NCBI GenBank assembly: GCA_012837465.1
Contig: DURG01000169.1
Span: 1 to 32,077 of the forward strand
Direction of reading: 5' to 3'
Origin: Propionibacterium sp.
Lineage (GTDB): Bacteria; Actinomycetota; Actinomycetes; Propionibacteriales; Propionibacteriaceae
DNA: 32,077 nt
In this document: positions 7,932-16,581 of the stretch, piece after piece
Position numbering within the stretch: the first letter of the stretch is position 1
Layout: each line of letters begins with the position of its first letter
Translations under genes and position numbers: made by a program
Notes under the pieces: generated by a model
The model's database searches: none
What the model was told of the DNA's origin: nothing
The model's input: the letters and a program-made list of their open reading frames with translations, nothing else

Positions 7932-9218
7932 TCAGCGCTCGGAGCGGGGCACCCACTGGGACAGGGTCGGCCCCGTGTAGACCTGCCGCGGCCGGTAGAT
8001 GCGCTGCTTGGGATCCTCGGTGACTTCCTTCCAGTGCGCGATCCAGCCCGGGGTGCGGCCGATGGCGAACAGCACGGTGAACATGTCCAGCGGGATGCCA
8101 ATGGCGCGCAGGATGATGCCGGAGTAGAAGTCGACGTTGGGGTACAGGCGGCGCGACGCGAAGTAGTCGTCGGCCAGGGCGGCCTCCTCGACTTCGCGGG
8201 CGATGTCCAGCAGCGGATCGGTGATGTGCATCGCGTCGAGCATCTCGTGCGCGGCCTTCTTGAGGATCTTCGCGCGTGGGTCGAAGTTGCGGTAGACGCG
8301 GTGGCCGAAGCCCATGAGGCGGATGCCGGAGGACTTGTCCTTGGCGCGGGCCACATACTCCTTGGCCGTCCAGTCGCCCTCGTGGATGCGCTCGAGCATG
8401 TCGATCACGCCCATGTTGGCGCCGCCGTGCAGCGGCCCCCAGAGTGCGTTGACGCCTGCCGAGAGCGACGCGTAGAGGTTGGCGCCGGACGAGGCGACCA
8501 TGCGCACCGTGGAGGTGGAGCAGTTCTGCTCGTGGTCCGCGTGCAGCACGAGGAACATGTTGAGCGCGTGCGCCACCTCGGGGGTGGCCTCGTAGTCGCG
8601 GTACGGCACGGAGAACATCATGTGGAGGAAGTTCTCGGCGTAGTTGAGGTCGTAGCGCGGATACGCGATCGGCTGGCCGATGTGCGCCTTGTAGGACGCG
8701 GCGGCGATGGTGCGGGTCTTGGCCAGCAGGCTCGCGGTGGCCTCCCGGAAGCCCGTCTCGTCGGTGAAGCGGTGCTCCGGCATGTCGTGGGCCTGGAGCG
8801 CGTTGACCATCGCCGACAGGATGCTCATGGGATGGGCGTTGACGGGGAAGCCCTCGAAGTGCTTGCGCATGTCCCGGTGGAGGGAGGAGTTCTCAGTGAG
8901 CAGCGTGCGGAACTCGGCGCGCTCCTCCTCGTCGGGCAGTTCGCCGAAGATCAGCAGCTCGGCGGTCTCGATGAAGCTGGAGCGCTCGGCGAGGTCCTCG
9001 ATGGGCACGCCGCGGTAGCGCAGGATGCCCTTCTCGCCGTCGATGAAGGTGATGGCCGACTTGGCCGAGCCGGTGTTGGCGTAGCCGTCATCGAGCGTGA
9101 TGAGCCCGGTGTCCGCCCGGAGGCGGGAGATGTCGATGGCGCGTTCTCCCTCGCTGCCGGTGACGATGGGCAACTGGTGGTCGACGCCGTCGATGGTGAT
9201 GGTCGCAAATTCCTGCAT
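7932..9218 (-). CDS. gltA: Citrate synthase
   Basis: About 428 aa; YRGVPIEDLAE, HADHEQNCSTSTVRMVASSGAN, LWGPLHGGANM and GFGHRVYRNFDPRAKI. Confidence 0.96.
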   Translation of the reverse strand: MQEFATITIDGVDHQLPIVTGSEGERAIDISRLRADTGLITLDDGYANTGSAKSAITFIDGEKGILRYRGVPIEDLAERSSFIETAELLIFGELPDEEERAEFRTLLTENSSLHRDMRKHFEGFPVNAHPMSILSAMVNALQAHDMPEHRFTDETGFREATASLLAKTRTIAAASYKAHIGQPIAYPRYDLNYAENFLHMMFSVPYRDYEATPEVAHALNMFLVLHADHEQNCSTSTVRMVASSGANLYASLSAGVNALWGPLHGGANMGVIDMLERIHEGDWTAKEYVARAKDKSSGIRLMGFGHRVYRNFDPRAKILKKAAHEMLDAMHITDPLLDIAREVEEAALADDYFASRRLYPNVDFYSGIILRAIGIPLDMFTVLFAIGRTPGWIAHWKEVTEDPKQRIYRPRQVYTGPTLSQWVPRSER

Positions 9219-9343
9219 GGGCGCCTCCACGGGCCAGAGCCCTCTGTTCGGGGGCCGGGTGCGCACAAATTTACCCACGGGCCCCACCCCACCTCTTCGG
9301 GGGTCCCGCTAAGCGTCTGTTGAGCGGTCACGAGGACAGCCTG

Positions 9344-10492
9344 CTAACCGCCGGAAACGTCCAATTCCGCCTCGGAGAGGTCGAGCTCACAGCCCGAGGT
9401 GTCGTCATACCAGCCGTGCGGCAGCACCACCTTGCCGCGCGGCGAGCCCTGCCGCCCGCGCGGGGTGCCCAATTCGCTGACCGGGAACTCGGCCTCCGCG
9501 TCGAGGAGCGCCACCAGTGACTCCAACTCCTCATACGAGGAGACCATCGCGAAGCGGCGGCGCAGCTCGCCCACCGGGTAACCCTTGAAGTACCAGGCCA
9601 TGTGCTTGCGGAGATCGACGATGCCACGCGGCCCCATGACGTTGATGAGCAGTTCCGCGTGGCGCAACAGCATGCGGCCCACCTCGCCGAGCTTGGGGCG
9701 CAGGCGCAGTTCCTCGCCACGGAATGCAGCGGCGAGGTCCCCGAAGAGCCAGGGCCGGCCGAGGCAGCCGCGGCCGATGACCACGCCGTCACAGCCGGTC
9801 TCGGCCATCATCCGCAGGGCGTCCTCGGCCTCCCAGATGTCGCCGTTGCCCAGCACGGGGATGTCGACCTCGTCCACCAGCTCCTTGATGCGCGACCAGT
9901 CGGCCTCGCCCGAGTAGGCCTGCTGCACGGTGCGGCCGTGCAGGGCGATGGCGGCCGCACCCTCCTCCTGGGCGATGCGGCCGGCGTCGAGGAAGGTCTC
10001 GTGGTCGGCATCGATGCCGACGCGGGTCTTGATGGTGACCGGGACGCCGAACTCGTCAGCGGCACGCACGGTCTCGCGCACGATGGCGCGCAGCCGGTCC
10101 CGCTTGTAGGGCAGGACTCCCCCGCCGCCCTTTCGCGTGACCTTCGGCACCGGGCAGCCGAAGTTGAGGTCGATGTGGTCGACATCGTGCTCGCGGATGA
10201 GGATGCGGGCCGCGCCGGCCATCGCGTCGGCGTCGACTCCGTACAGCTGGACCGAGCGGGTGGTCTCCCCTGGGTCGAACTGCAGCATGTCCCGGGTCTT
10301 CTGGTCTCCGACGACCAGGCCCCGGGAGGTGATCATCTCGCAGACGTACAGGCCGGCGCCCTGCTCGCGGCAGAGTTGGCGATAGGCGGCGTTGGTCACG
10401 CCCGCCATCGGCGCGAGCACGACGGGTAGCTCGACGACGACGGCGTCGCGTCGGCTGGGGGCATGCAGGCGGAGGGGGGCGATGGTTGTCAT
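9344..10492 (-). CDS. dusB: tRNA-dihydrouridine synthase
   Basis: VLAPMAGVTNAAYRQLCREQGAGLYVCEMI, DLNFGCPVPKVTRKGGGG, TIKTRVGID, IALHGRTVQQAYSG and VLGNGDIW. Confidence 0.94.
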   Translation of the reverse strand: MTTIAPLRLHAPSRRDAVVVELPVVLAPMAGVTNAAYRQLCREQGAGLYVCEMITSRGLVVGDQKTRDMLQFDPGETTRSVQLYGVDADAMAGAARILIREHDVDHIDLNFGCPVPKVTRKGGGGVLPYKRDRLRAIVRETVRAADEFGVPVTIKTRVGIDADHETFLDAGRIAQEEGAAAIALHGRTVQQAYSGEADWSRIKELVDEVDIPVLGNGDIWEAEDALRMMAETGCDGVVIGRGCLGRPWLFGDLAAAFRGEELRLRPKLGEVGRMLLRHAELLINVMGPRGIVDLRKHMAWYFKGYPVGELRRRFAMVSSYEELESLVALLDAEAEFPVSELGTPRGRQGSPRGKVVLPHGWYDDTSGCELDLSEAELDVSGG

Positions 10493-10504
10493 GGCCCGAG
10501 AAGT

Positions 10505-10804
10505 TTACCCCTCGCGCGGGATGTTCTCGCCCAGTTCCTCGGGAGGCAGGAAGGCGCTGGGCTCGTCGATGGCCCGCGACAGGAGCGGCGTGAGGATCAT
10601 CTTGGCGTCGTAGCCGTTGAAGGAACGGCGGTAGTCGCCCACGGATTCCCACCGGGAGACGATTGCCCACAACTCCGGGTCATCAAGGTTCTGCACCACG
10701 TCGATGCCCAGACAGCCGGTGCGCTGCGACCACCACTCGACGGCGGCCCCGGCCTCCTGTTGGAAAGTGGGGCCGGGCGAGGCGAAGCGGCTGATCGCGA
10801 GCAT
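10505..10804 (-). CDS. Antibiotic biosynthesis monooxygenase (ABM)-like domain protein
   Basis: 99 aa; GCLGIDVVQNLDDPELWAIVSRWESVGDYRRSF pattern typical of ABM/dimeric alpha-beta barrel proteins. Confidence 0.7.
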   Translation of the reverse strand: MLAISRFASPGPTFQQEAGAAVEWWSQRTGCLGIDVVQNLDDPELWAIVSRWESVGDYRRSFNGYDAKMILTPLLSRAIDEPSAFLPPEELGENIPREG

Positions 10805-10810
10805 GAGGTC

Positions 10811-10861
10811 ACCCTACCGTTGGTTTGACTCCAGTCGAGCTACTCTTGATAATGGTTCTCA
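10811..10861. promoter_or_regulatory. Divergent promoter region ABM/znuA with putative Zur box
   Basis: Plus strand TTGACT (10825-10830)-N17-GATAAT (10848-10853)-N7-ATG (10861); 7-1-7 imperfect palindrome TGATAATGGTTCTCA (10847-10861) over the -10/start; minus strand TAGGGT (10816-10811)-N6-ATG (10804). Confidence 0.7.
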
Positions 10862-11799
10862 TGAACGCAAAGCTCCGTACTTCACTGGCCGTTGCGGCGG
10901 CCGCCACCATGGCTCTCGCTGCGTGCGGTTCCCCGGCCTCCAGCGAGGCCGGAGGTGATGCTCCCACGATCGTCACCTCCTTCTACCCCCTTCAGTGGGC
11001 GACGGAGCGGGTTGTCGGAGAGTCCGGGGCCGCCGTCGACGTGCTGACCAAGCCCGGCGCAGAGGCCCATGGCCTGGAGCTCAGCCCCCAGCAGATCGCG
11101 TCCCTCGGCAAGGCGGATCTCGTCATCTACCTCGAGGGCTTGGCACCAGAGGTTGACGCGGTGATCCCGGGTTCGGGGGCCAAGTCGGTTATGAACGTCG
11201 CCGACGTCATCACGCTCGCCCCCTCCTCCGACGGGCACAGCCACGACGAGCAGGGCCATGAGGATCACGACCATGGCGACTTCGATCCCCACTTCTGGCT
11301 CGACACCGAGCGCATGGGCACCGTCGTGACCGCCATCGCCGACGAGCTCGCCACCTCAAACCCTGATCAGGCTGACACCTACCGGGCCAACGCCGAGGCC
11401 ACCGTCAAGGAGCTCAACACGCTGGACGAGGAGTACAAGACGGGTTTGGCCAACTGCGAACGCCGGGAGTTCATCACCACGCATGCCGCGTTCCAGTACC
11501 TGGCGGACCGCTATGACCTCGAGGAGATCGGCATCTCCGGCGTCAATCCGGACGCCGAACCGTCCCCGGCCCGCATCGCCGCCGTCCACGAGGAGGCCGA
11601 GCTCCACGGCGTGACCACGATCTTCTTCGAGGCGTTGACCTCCCCCGCCGTCGCCGAATCCATCGCAGGCGACCTCGGCCTGAAGACCGCCGTGCTCGAT
11701 CCACTCGAAGGGATCACGCAGAATTCCCCTGGCGACGACTACCCTTCAGTCATGCGCGCGAACCTGGAGGCGCTGAGGAGTGCCAATGACTGCAGCTGA
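10861..11799 (+). CDS. znuA: Zinc ABC transporter substrate-binding lipoprotein
   Basis: Lipoprotein signal AAAATMALAACGS; FYPLQWATERVVG; His/Asp-rich loop GHSHDEQGHEDHDHGDFDPHFWLD. Confidence 0.92.
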   Translation: MNAKLRTSLAVAAAATMALAACGSPASSEAGGDAPTIVTSFYPLQWATERVVGESGAAVDVLTKPGAEAHGLELSPQQIASLGKADLVIYLEGLAPEVDAVIPGSGAKSVMNVADVITLAPSSDGHSHDEQGHEDHDHGDFDPHFWLDTERMGTVVTAIADELATSNPDQADTYRANAEATVKELNTLDEEYKTGLANCERREFITTHAAFQYLADRYDLEEIGISGVNPDAEPSPARIAAVHEEAELHGVTTIFFEALTSPAVAESIAGDLGLKTAVLDPLEGITQNSPGDDYPSVMRANLEALRSANDCS

Positions 11800-12538
11800 C
11801 CCACTCGACGCACGGGGGCTCTACGTCTCCATCGGAGGGATGCCGATCCTGCGGGACGTGAGCATCCACGTCGACAGTGGCGAGGCGGTTGCGCTGCTGG
11901 GCGGCAACGGCTCCGGCAAGTCGACGCTCGTCAAGACGCTCCTTGGCCTCCTTCCCTACCAGAAGGGCACCGTCGAACTCTTCGGTGAACACCTCCCCGG
12001 CTTCAAGGACTGGTGGCGCGTGGGCTACGTGCCGCAGCACTCGGCCATCTCCGTGGCCAACGCCACGGTGCGCGAGATCGCAGCCTCGGGCCGGCTTGCC
12101 CACCGCCGGCCGTTCCAGTGGCTCGGCCGCAAGGACAAGGTGGCCCTCGACGAGGCGCTCGAGCTCGTGGGCCTGCAGGACCGGATGAAGTGGCCCTTCG
12201 GGTCGCTGTCCGGCGGCCAGAAGCAGCGCGCCCTCATCGCCCGCGCGCTGTCCTCCCACCCGGACCTGCTGGTGATGGACGAACCCCTCGCCGGCGTGGA
12301 CCTCCACAGCCAGGCCGGGTTGGCCCAACTGCTGGGTCAACTGCGTGACGACGGTCTGGCCCTGCTGGTCGTCCTCCATGAGCGCGGCTACATGAACCCC
12401 GTCCTCAGCCGGTCGGTCACCCTGTGTGACGGCCGCATCGTCGACGACGAACACCCGTCGGCCATGGACTGCGCGCCGGACATGGAGCCTGCCTCCGCCT
12501 TCGGCGTGGTCGACCCCATCTCGGGAGTGCTGGCGTGA
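11786..12538 (+). CDS. znuC: Zinc ABC transporter ATP-binding protein
   Basis: Walker A GGNGSGKST, LSGGQKQRALIARAL, VMDEPLAGVD; GAGGAG RBS upstream of the ATG at 11786. Confidence 0.92.
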   Translation: MTAADPLDARGLYVSIGGMPILRDVSIHVDSGEAVALLGGNGSGKSTLVKTLLGLLPYQKGTVELFGEHLPGFKDWWRVGYVPQHSAISVANATVREIAASGRLAHRRPFQWLGRKDKVALDEALELVGLQDRMKWPFGSLSGGQKQRALIARALSSHPDLLVMDEPLAGVDLHSQAGLAQLLGQLRDDGLALLVVLHERGYMNPVLSRSVTLCDGRIVDDEHPSAMDCAPDMEPASAFGVVDPISGVLA

Positions 12539-13521
12539 TCGAGATCCTCTCGCTGCCCTTCATGCAGCGCGCCCTGATCGCAGCACTGCTCAGCGGCCTG
12601 ATCGCCCCGGCGATCGGCACCTTCATCGTGCAGCGCAAGATGAGCCTGCTGGGCGACGGCCTGGGCCACGTCGCGATCATGGGCGTGGGTTTCGCGCTCA
12701 TGACCGGCACCGCTCCCCTGCCAGTCGCCGTGGTCACGTGCGTCGTGGGCGCGGTGGTCGTCGAGCTGCTGCGCCAGCACGGCAAGGCGTCGGGCGACCT
12801 CGCCCTCGCCATCCTCTTCTACGGCGGCCTCGCCTCGGGCGTGCTCATGGCCGGCATCGCGGGCCAGGGGGCGGCCGGCCTCTCCGCCTTCCTCTTCGGC
12901 TCCCTGACATCGGTGAGCCAGAACGAGATCTACGTGGTCATCGCTCTCGCGGTGGTCATCCTCGGCATCACGATCACGCTGGCCCCGCGCCTCTTCGCCG
13001 TCTCGGTCGACGAGAACTACGCGCAGGTGCTGGGCATTCGTGTCAAGCTCCTCAACCTCCTCGTGGTCGTGCTCGCAGCCGTTACCGTGACCGTGTCGAT
13101 GCGCACCGTCGGCCTGCTGCTGATCAGTGCCCTGATGGTCATTCCGGTGGCCACCGCGCAGCAGTCCTTCGTCGGGTTCACCGCGTCGTTCTTCGGCGCG
13201 ATGGGTGTCGGGGCGCTCGCCGCCGTCGGCGGCACCCTCGGGTCCTTCTACCTCGACACCGCCACGGGCGCCACCATCGTCGTGACCGCCATCGCGCTGC
13301 TGGGCCTCTCCTGGCTGATCGGCGGGAAACTCAGGCGCTCGGACCGGTTCATCCCCTTCATCGAGGATCACGGCCAACACCTGCACGAACCGGCCGAGAA
13401 CCACGACGACCGGCATGCCGACCAGCCCGGCGTCCTGGTGATCCAGCACGGCGACCACCTTGACTACGTCCACGACGGCCACCGACACGCCCGCCACGGA
13501 GACCACTATGACGAGCACTGA
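12535..13521 (+). CDS. znuB: Zinc ABC transporter permease with His-rich C-terminal extension
   Basis: ABC-3 family permease: LLGDGLGHVAIMGVG, ILFYGGLASGVLMAG, VSMRTVGLLLISALMVIPVATA; tail HGDHLDYVHDGHRHARHGDHYDEH. Confidence 0.92.
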   Translation: MIEILSLPFMQRALIAALLSGLIAPAIGTFIVQRKMSLLGDGLGHVAIMGVGFALMTGTAPLPVAVVTCVVGAVVVELLRQHGKASGDLALAILFYGGLASGVLMAGIAGQGAAGLSAFLFGSLTSVSQNEIYVVIALAVVILGITITLAPRLFAVSVDENYAQVLGIRVKLLNLLVVVLAAVTVTVSMRTVGLLLISALMVIPVATAQQSFVGFTASFFGAMGVGALAAVGGTLGSFYLDTATGATIVVTAIALLGLSWLIGGKLRRSDRFIPFIEDHGQHLHEPAENHDDRHADQPGVLVIQHGDHLDYVHDGHRHARHGDHYDEH

Positions 13522-13918
13522 GACCACCCGCGCACCGGCCACCCGCCAGACCTGGCAACGCGCCGCGGTTCGCGACCTCATGGAACGGACCGAGGAGTTC
13601 CGCACCGCCCAACAGGTCCACGACCTCCTGCGCAAGGAGGGCGCCAAGGTGGGTTTGGCGACGGTGTACCGGGCGCTGCAGTCGATGGCCGAGGCCGATG
13701 AGGTCGACGTGTTGCGCACCCCGGAGGGCGAGAACGCCTACCGCTCCTGCTCCCGCGGACACCACCACCATCTGGTGTGCCGCTCCTGCGGTTACTCGAT
13801 CGAGATCCACCCTGAGGCCATGGAACAGTGGGCCAGGGACATCGCGGAGGAGCACGGGTTCACGGACACGGGCCACGAACTGGAGATCTTCGGCCTCTGC
13901 CGCAACTGCTCCGGTTAG
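13508..13918 (+). CDS. zur: Fur family transcriptional regulator, probably the zinc uptake regulator
   Basis: TRQTWQRAAVRDLMERTEEFRTAQQVHDLLRKEGAKVGLATVYRALQ; HHHHLVCRSCGYSIEI and CRNC metal-site motifs; overlaps the znuB 3' end. Confidence 0.88.
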   Translation: MTSTETTRAPATRQTWQRAAVRDLMERTEEFRTAQQVHDLLRKEGAKVGLATVYRALQSMAEADEVDVLRTPEGENAYRSCSRGHHHHLVCRSCGYSIEIHPEAMEQWARDIAEEHGFTDTGHELEIFGLCRNCSG

Positions 13919-14853
13919 GCGGAGCCCCGCACCACCAGGGACGGCTCGACCACGACGCGCTCGACGCCACCCGACAGGAGGATCTCCATCGCCCGCCTGC
14001 CCATCTCCGCCCGCGGCTGGGCCACCGTGGTGAGCTTGGGCCGAACCAGGCTGGCCAACTCCGTGTCGTCGTAGCCGACGATCGCAAGGTCATCAGGCAT
14101 GCGGAGCCCCGCGTCCGCCGCTGACCCGAGGAGCCGTACGGCCGCCCTGTCGTTCGAGGCGAACACCGCCGAGGGACGCTCCGCCAGCACCGACGCCGGG
14201 TTCCACCACACATGGCTGGCGAGGCCATGCGCGTCCATGACGTCCTCGTAGGCCTCCGCCCTCACGCGCGTCGTGCGCGACTCGGAGGCGGCCAGGAAGC
14301 CGATGCCCTTGTGGCCCCTTGCCAGGAGGTGCTCGACCGCCTGCCGCGCTCCGGCGGCGTCGTCGTTGCGCACCTGGCTCACGTTGTCGGGCAACTCGTA
14401 CGGATTGGCGATGACGACGGTGGGCGCCTGCCGGGCAGCCGCTTCCAGCTCCTTGCCGGGCACGTGAGCCGACACGATGACGAAACCATCGAGGCCCAGT
14501 CGACGCATGGCCTGCAGACGTTCGGCCAGCGTGCCCGGATCCCGACGACCGTGGCTCACCACGACGCCCATGCCGTCCTCCACCGCCACGTCCTCGATCG
14601 CCTCGACGATGTCGGTGTTGTGCGGGTTGCCCAGTTCGTTCAGCAGCACGCCGATGAGGTTCGTGCGGCCCGCCACCAGCGACCGCGCCCAGTGGTTCGA
14701 CCGGTAGCCGATCTCGTCGGCCACTTCGAGGATGCGGTTGCGGGTGGCCTCGCTGACGCCGCGATCGTTGCGGATGGCGAGCGACACGAGCGACTTTGAC
14801 ACGCCAGCGGCGCGTGCCACGTCCACGATGGTCGGTGAGTTCTTGACTCGCAT
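13915..14853 (-). CDS. LacI family transcriptional regulator
   Basis: TIVDVARAAGVSKSLVSLAIRNDRGVSEATRNRILEVADEIGYRSN HTH; periplasmic-binding-protein-like sensor domain. Confidence 0.93.
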   Translation of the reverse strand: MRVKNSPTIVDVARAAGVSKSLVSLAIRNDRGVSEATRNRILEVADEIGYRSNHWARSLVAGRTNLIGVLLNELGNPHNTDIVEAIEDVAVEDGMGVVVSHGRRDPGTLAERLQAMRRLGLDGFVIVSAHVPGKELEAAARQAPTVVIANPYELPDNVSQVRNDDAAGARQAVEHLLARGHKGIGFLAASESRTTRVRAEAYEDVMDAHGLASHVWWNPASVLAERPSAVFASNDRAAVRLLGSAADAGLRMPDDLAIVGYDDTELASLVRPKLTTVAQPRAEMGRRAMEILLSGGVERVVVEPSLVVRGSA

Positions 14854-14873
14854 GGCGCCATCCTACGCGGATT

Positions 14874-14887
14874 CTGGAGCGTTCCAG
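14874..14887. promoter_or_regulatory. Putative LacI-family operator 1
   Basis: CTGGAGCGTTCCAG: near-perfect 14-bp palindrome with central CG, upstream of the lacI-type gene. Confidence 0.7.
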
Positions 14888-14939
14888 CAGGGTTCACGCC
14901 CAGTTCACCTCCCCGTTACCGGGCCTCCCTATGGTTCCA

Positions 14940-14953
14940 CTAGAACGTTCCAG
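14940..14953. promoter_or_regulatory. Putative LacI-family operator 2
   Basis: CTAGAACGTTCCAG: near-perfect 14-bp palindrome matching operator 1, upstream of the HAD/ECF operon. Confidence 0.75.
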
Positions 14954-14975
14954 ACAGGTCTTGGGAAAGGGCCAG

Positions 14976-16565
14976 ATGTACGCACGACCAGATGCACTGC
15001 TCCTCGATTTCGGGGGCGTCATCATCGAGACCCACAAGCGGGCCACGGGTCCGACGGAGATCGCAGGGGAACTGCACTCGAAGCTGGCGGCAGGCGGCCA
15101 CGAGGTGCCACGGGACGAGATCCTGGCCTCGCTGAATGCGGGCAACGCGGCGCTCAAGCACTGGAAGCATGCCAGCTCCCGGCGGAGCCGGCCGGTCGAG
15201 TTGACCCACCGTGAGATCGTCGACGAGTTCCTGGCGGGGGACCTCGCGGACGGGCCGCGTGCCCTGCTCACCGCCGAGGCGACATCCGTCCTGGGCATCG
15301 TCTCGCGCCTGAGCAACGACCACCCCATCCGCCCCGGGGTTCGCGAACTGCTCGAGCTGTGTGCGCGCGAACGCATCGCAGTGGGCGTCGTCTCCAACGC
15401 CCACTCCGGCGTCACGCACCGCCAGATCCTGGCGGACCTGGGCATCGCAGACCTCATCGGCGTTCAGGTCTACTCGGATGAGGTGGGCGTCCGCAAACCC
15501 AACCCCGAGATCATCCAGATCGCCTCCGACGCGTTGGGCGTGGCCCCCGGTCGCGCTTGGTACGTCGGCGACACCCAGGACCGCGACGTCGCAGCGGGCC
15601 GACGTGCCGGCGTCGGCGCGGTGCTCATCACCCGCTCGAAGCACACGGACAACCCGCCCTTCACCGTGGCCCACCGCCCCGATGCGGTGTTCGACGATCC
15701 GCGCGGCGTGCTCGGCCTACTCACGCAGGTGGTCGAAGGGCAGTCTCCTGCGAAGCTCCCCTCAGCGAGCATGGAGGAGGGGCCACGCGGCCCCGCCGTG
15801 CTCATCGACCACGGCGGCGTGATCTCGCTGACCGCGCCCGGCACCGATGGGCTGACAACCTTCCTGGAGGAACTCGCGCAGCAGTTGCGGGCCACCCATC
15901 GCGTCGCCCCCACCGTTCACGAACTACGGACCGCCCTCACCAGGGCTCGCGCCGGATTCAAACAGTGGAAGGCGGAGCGCCTCGACGCCTACGCAGAGGC
16001 GGGTGAGCCCCTGCGCGAGGTGACCCACCGACAGTTCTGGGAGGCCGTGGCCGACCAGCTCGACCAGGACTTCCGTGCCTGGTTCCGGGCTGAGGCCGAC
16101 GACCTGGCTGCGCGGTACGGCAACGTGAAGTCCGATCGCACCTGCCGCCCAGGAATGGTTGAACTGCTGCGTGGATTCGCAGATGCCGGCACTCCTGTCG
16201 TCGTGGTCTCGAACACCGTCTCGGGCCGCGCGGTGCGGGATTCCTGCGCCCGGTACGGACTCGACCCGTACATCTCCGCCTACGTCTGCTCCGACGAGAT
16301 GGGGCTGCGCAAGCCTGAGGCGGGCATCTTCCACGAAGCCCTCACCATCGCCCACGCCGACCCGGATCGCACGATCTTCATCGGGGACAAGCCCCGCAAC
16401 GACGCCGCCGGGGCCTTGGCCGTTGGCATCGCCCACCGGGTGCTCCTGACCGGGGGGTCAACCCCCACGAATGAATTGGAGGCCGCCCTCGCCGACGGCA
16501 CCGCCACCCAGGTCGCCACCGACCTCCACGAACTCCTCCCCCTCCGCGAAGCAATCGCCAGCTGA
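14976..16565 (+). CDS. Fused tandem HAD-like hydrolase (two complete HAD domains)
   Basis: Domain 1: LLLDFGGVI, VVSNAHSG, VRKPNPEI, YVGDTQDRD. Domain 2 (from about 15771): VLIDHGGVI, VVSNTVSG, LRKPEAGIF, FIGDKPRND. Start at MYARPDAL with a GGGAAAGGG RBS. Confidence 0.88.
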   Translation: MYARPDALLLDFGGVIIETHKRATGPTEIAGELHSKLAAGGHEVPRDEILASLNAGNAALKHWKHASSRRSRPVELTHREIVDEFLAGDLADGPRALLTAEATSVLGIVSRLSNDHPIRPGVRELLELCARERIAVGVVSNAHSGVTHRQILADLGIADLIGVQVYSDEVGVRKPNPEIIQIASDALGVAPGRAWYVGDTQDRDVAAGRRAGVGAVLITRSKHTDNPPFTVAHRPDAVFDDPRGVLGLLTQVVEGQSPAKLPSASMEEGPRGPAVLIDHGGVISLTAPGTDGLTTFLEELAQQLRATHRVAPTVHELRTALTRARAGFKQWKAERLDAYAEAGEPLREVTHRQFWEAVADQLDQDFRAWFRAEADDLAARYGNVKSDRTCRPGMVELLRGFADAGTPVVVVSNTVSGRAVRDSCARYGLDPYISAYVCSDEMGLRKPEAGIFHEALTIAHADPDRTIFIGDKPRNDAAGALAVGIAHRVLLTGGSTPTNELEAALADGTATQVATDLHELLPLREAIAS

Positions 16566-16581
16566 CCCGAAAGGACCTCCC

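Noticed and set aside
8034-9323. 429-aa plus-strand ORF opposite citrate synthase
   Set aside because: Antisense shadow of gltA.
12388-13719. 443-aa minus-strand ORF opposite znuC, znuB and zur
   Set aside because: Asp/His/Glu/Gly-rich shadow ORF; opposite-strand genes are unambiguous.
14887-14975. Riboswitch upstream of the ECF operon (TPP, FMN, cobalamin, preQ1)
   Set aside because: The leader is under 40 nt after the predicted TSS and no conserved riboswitch core is visible; operators explain the region.
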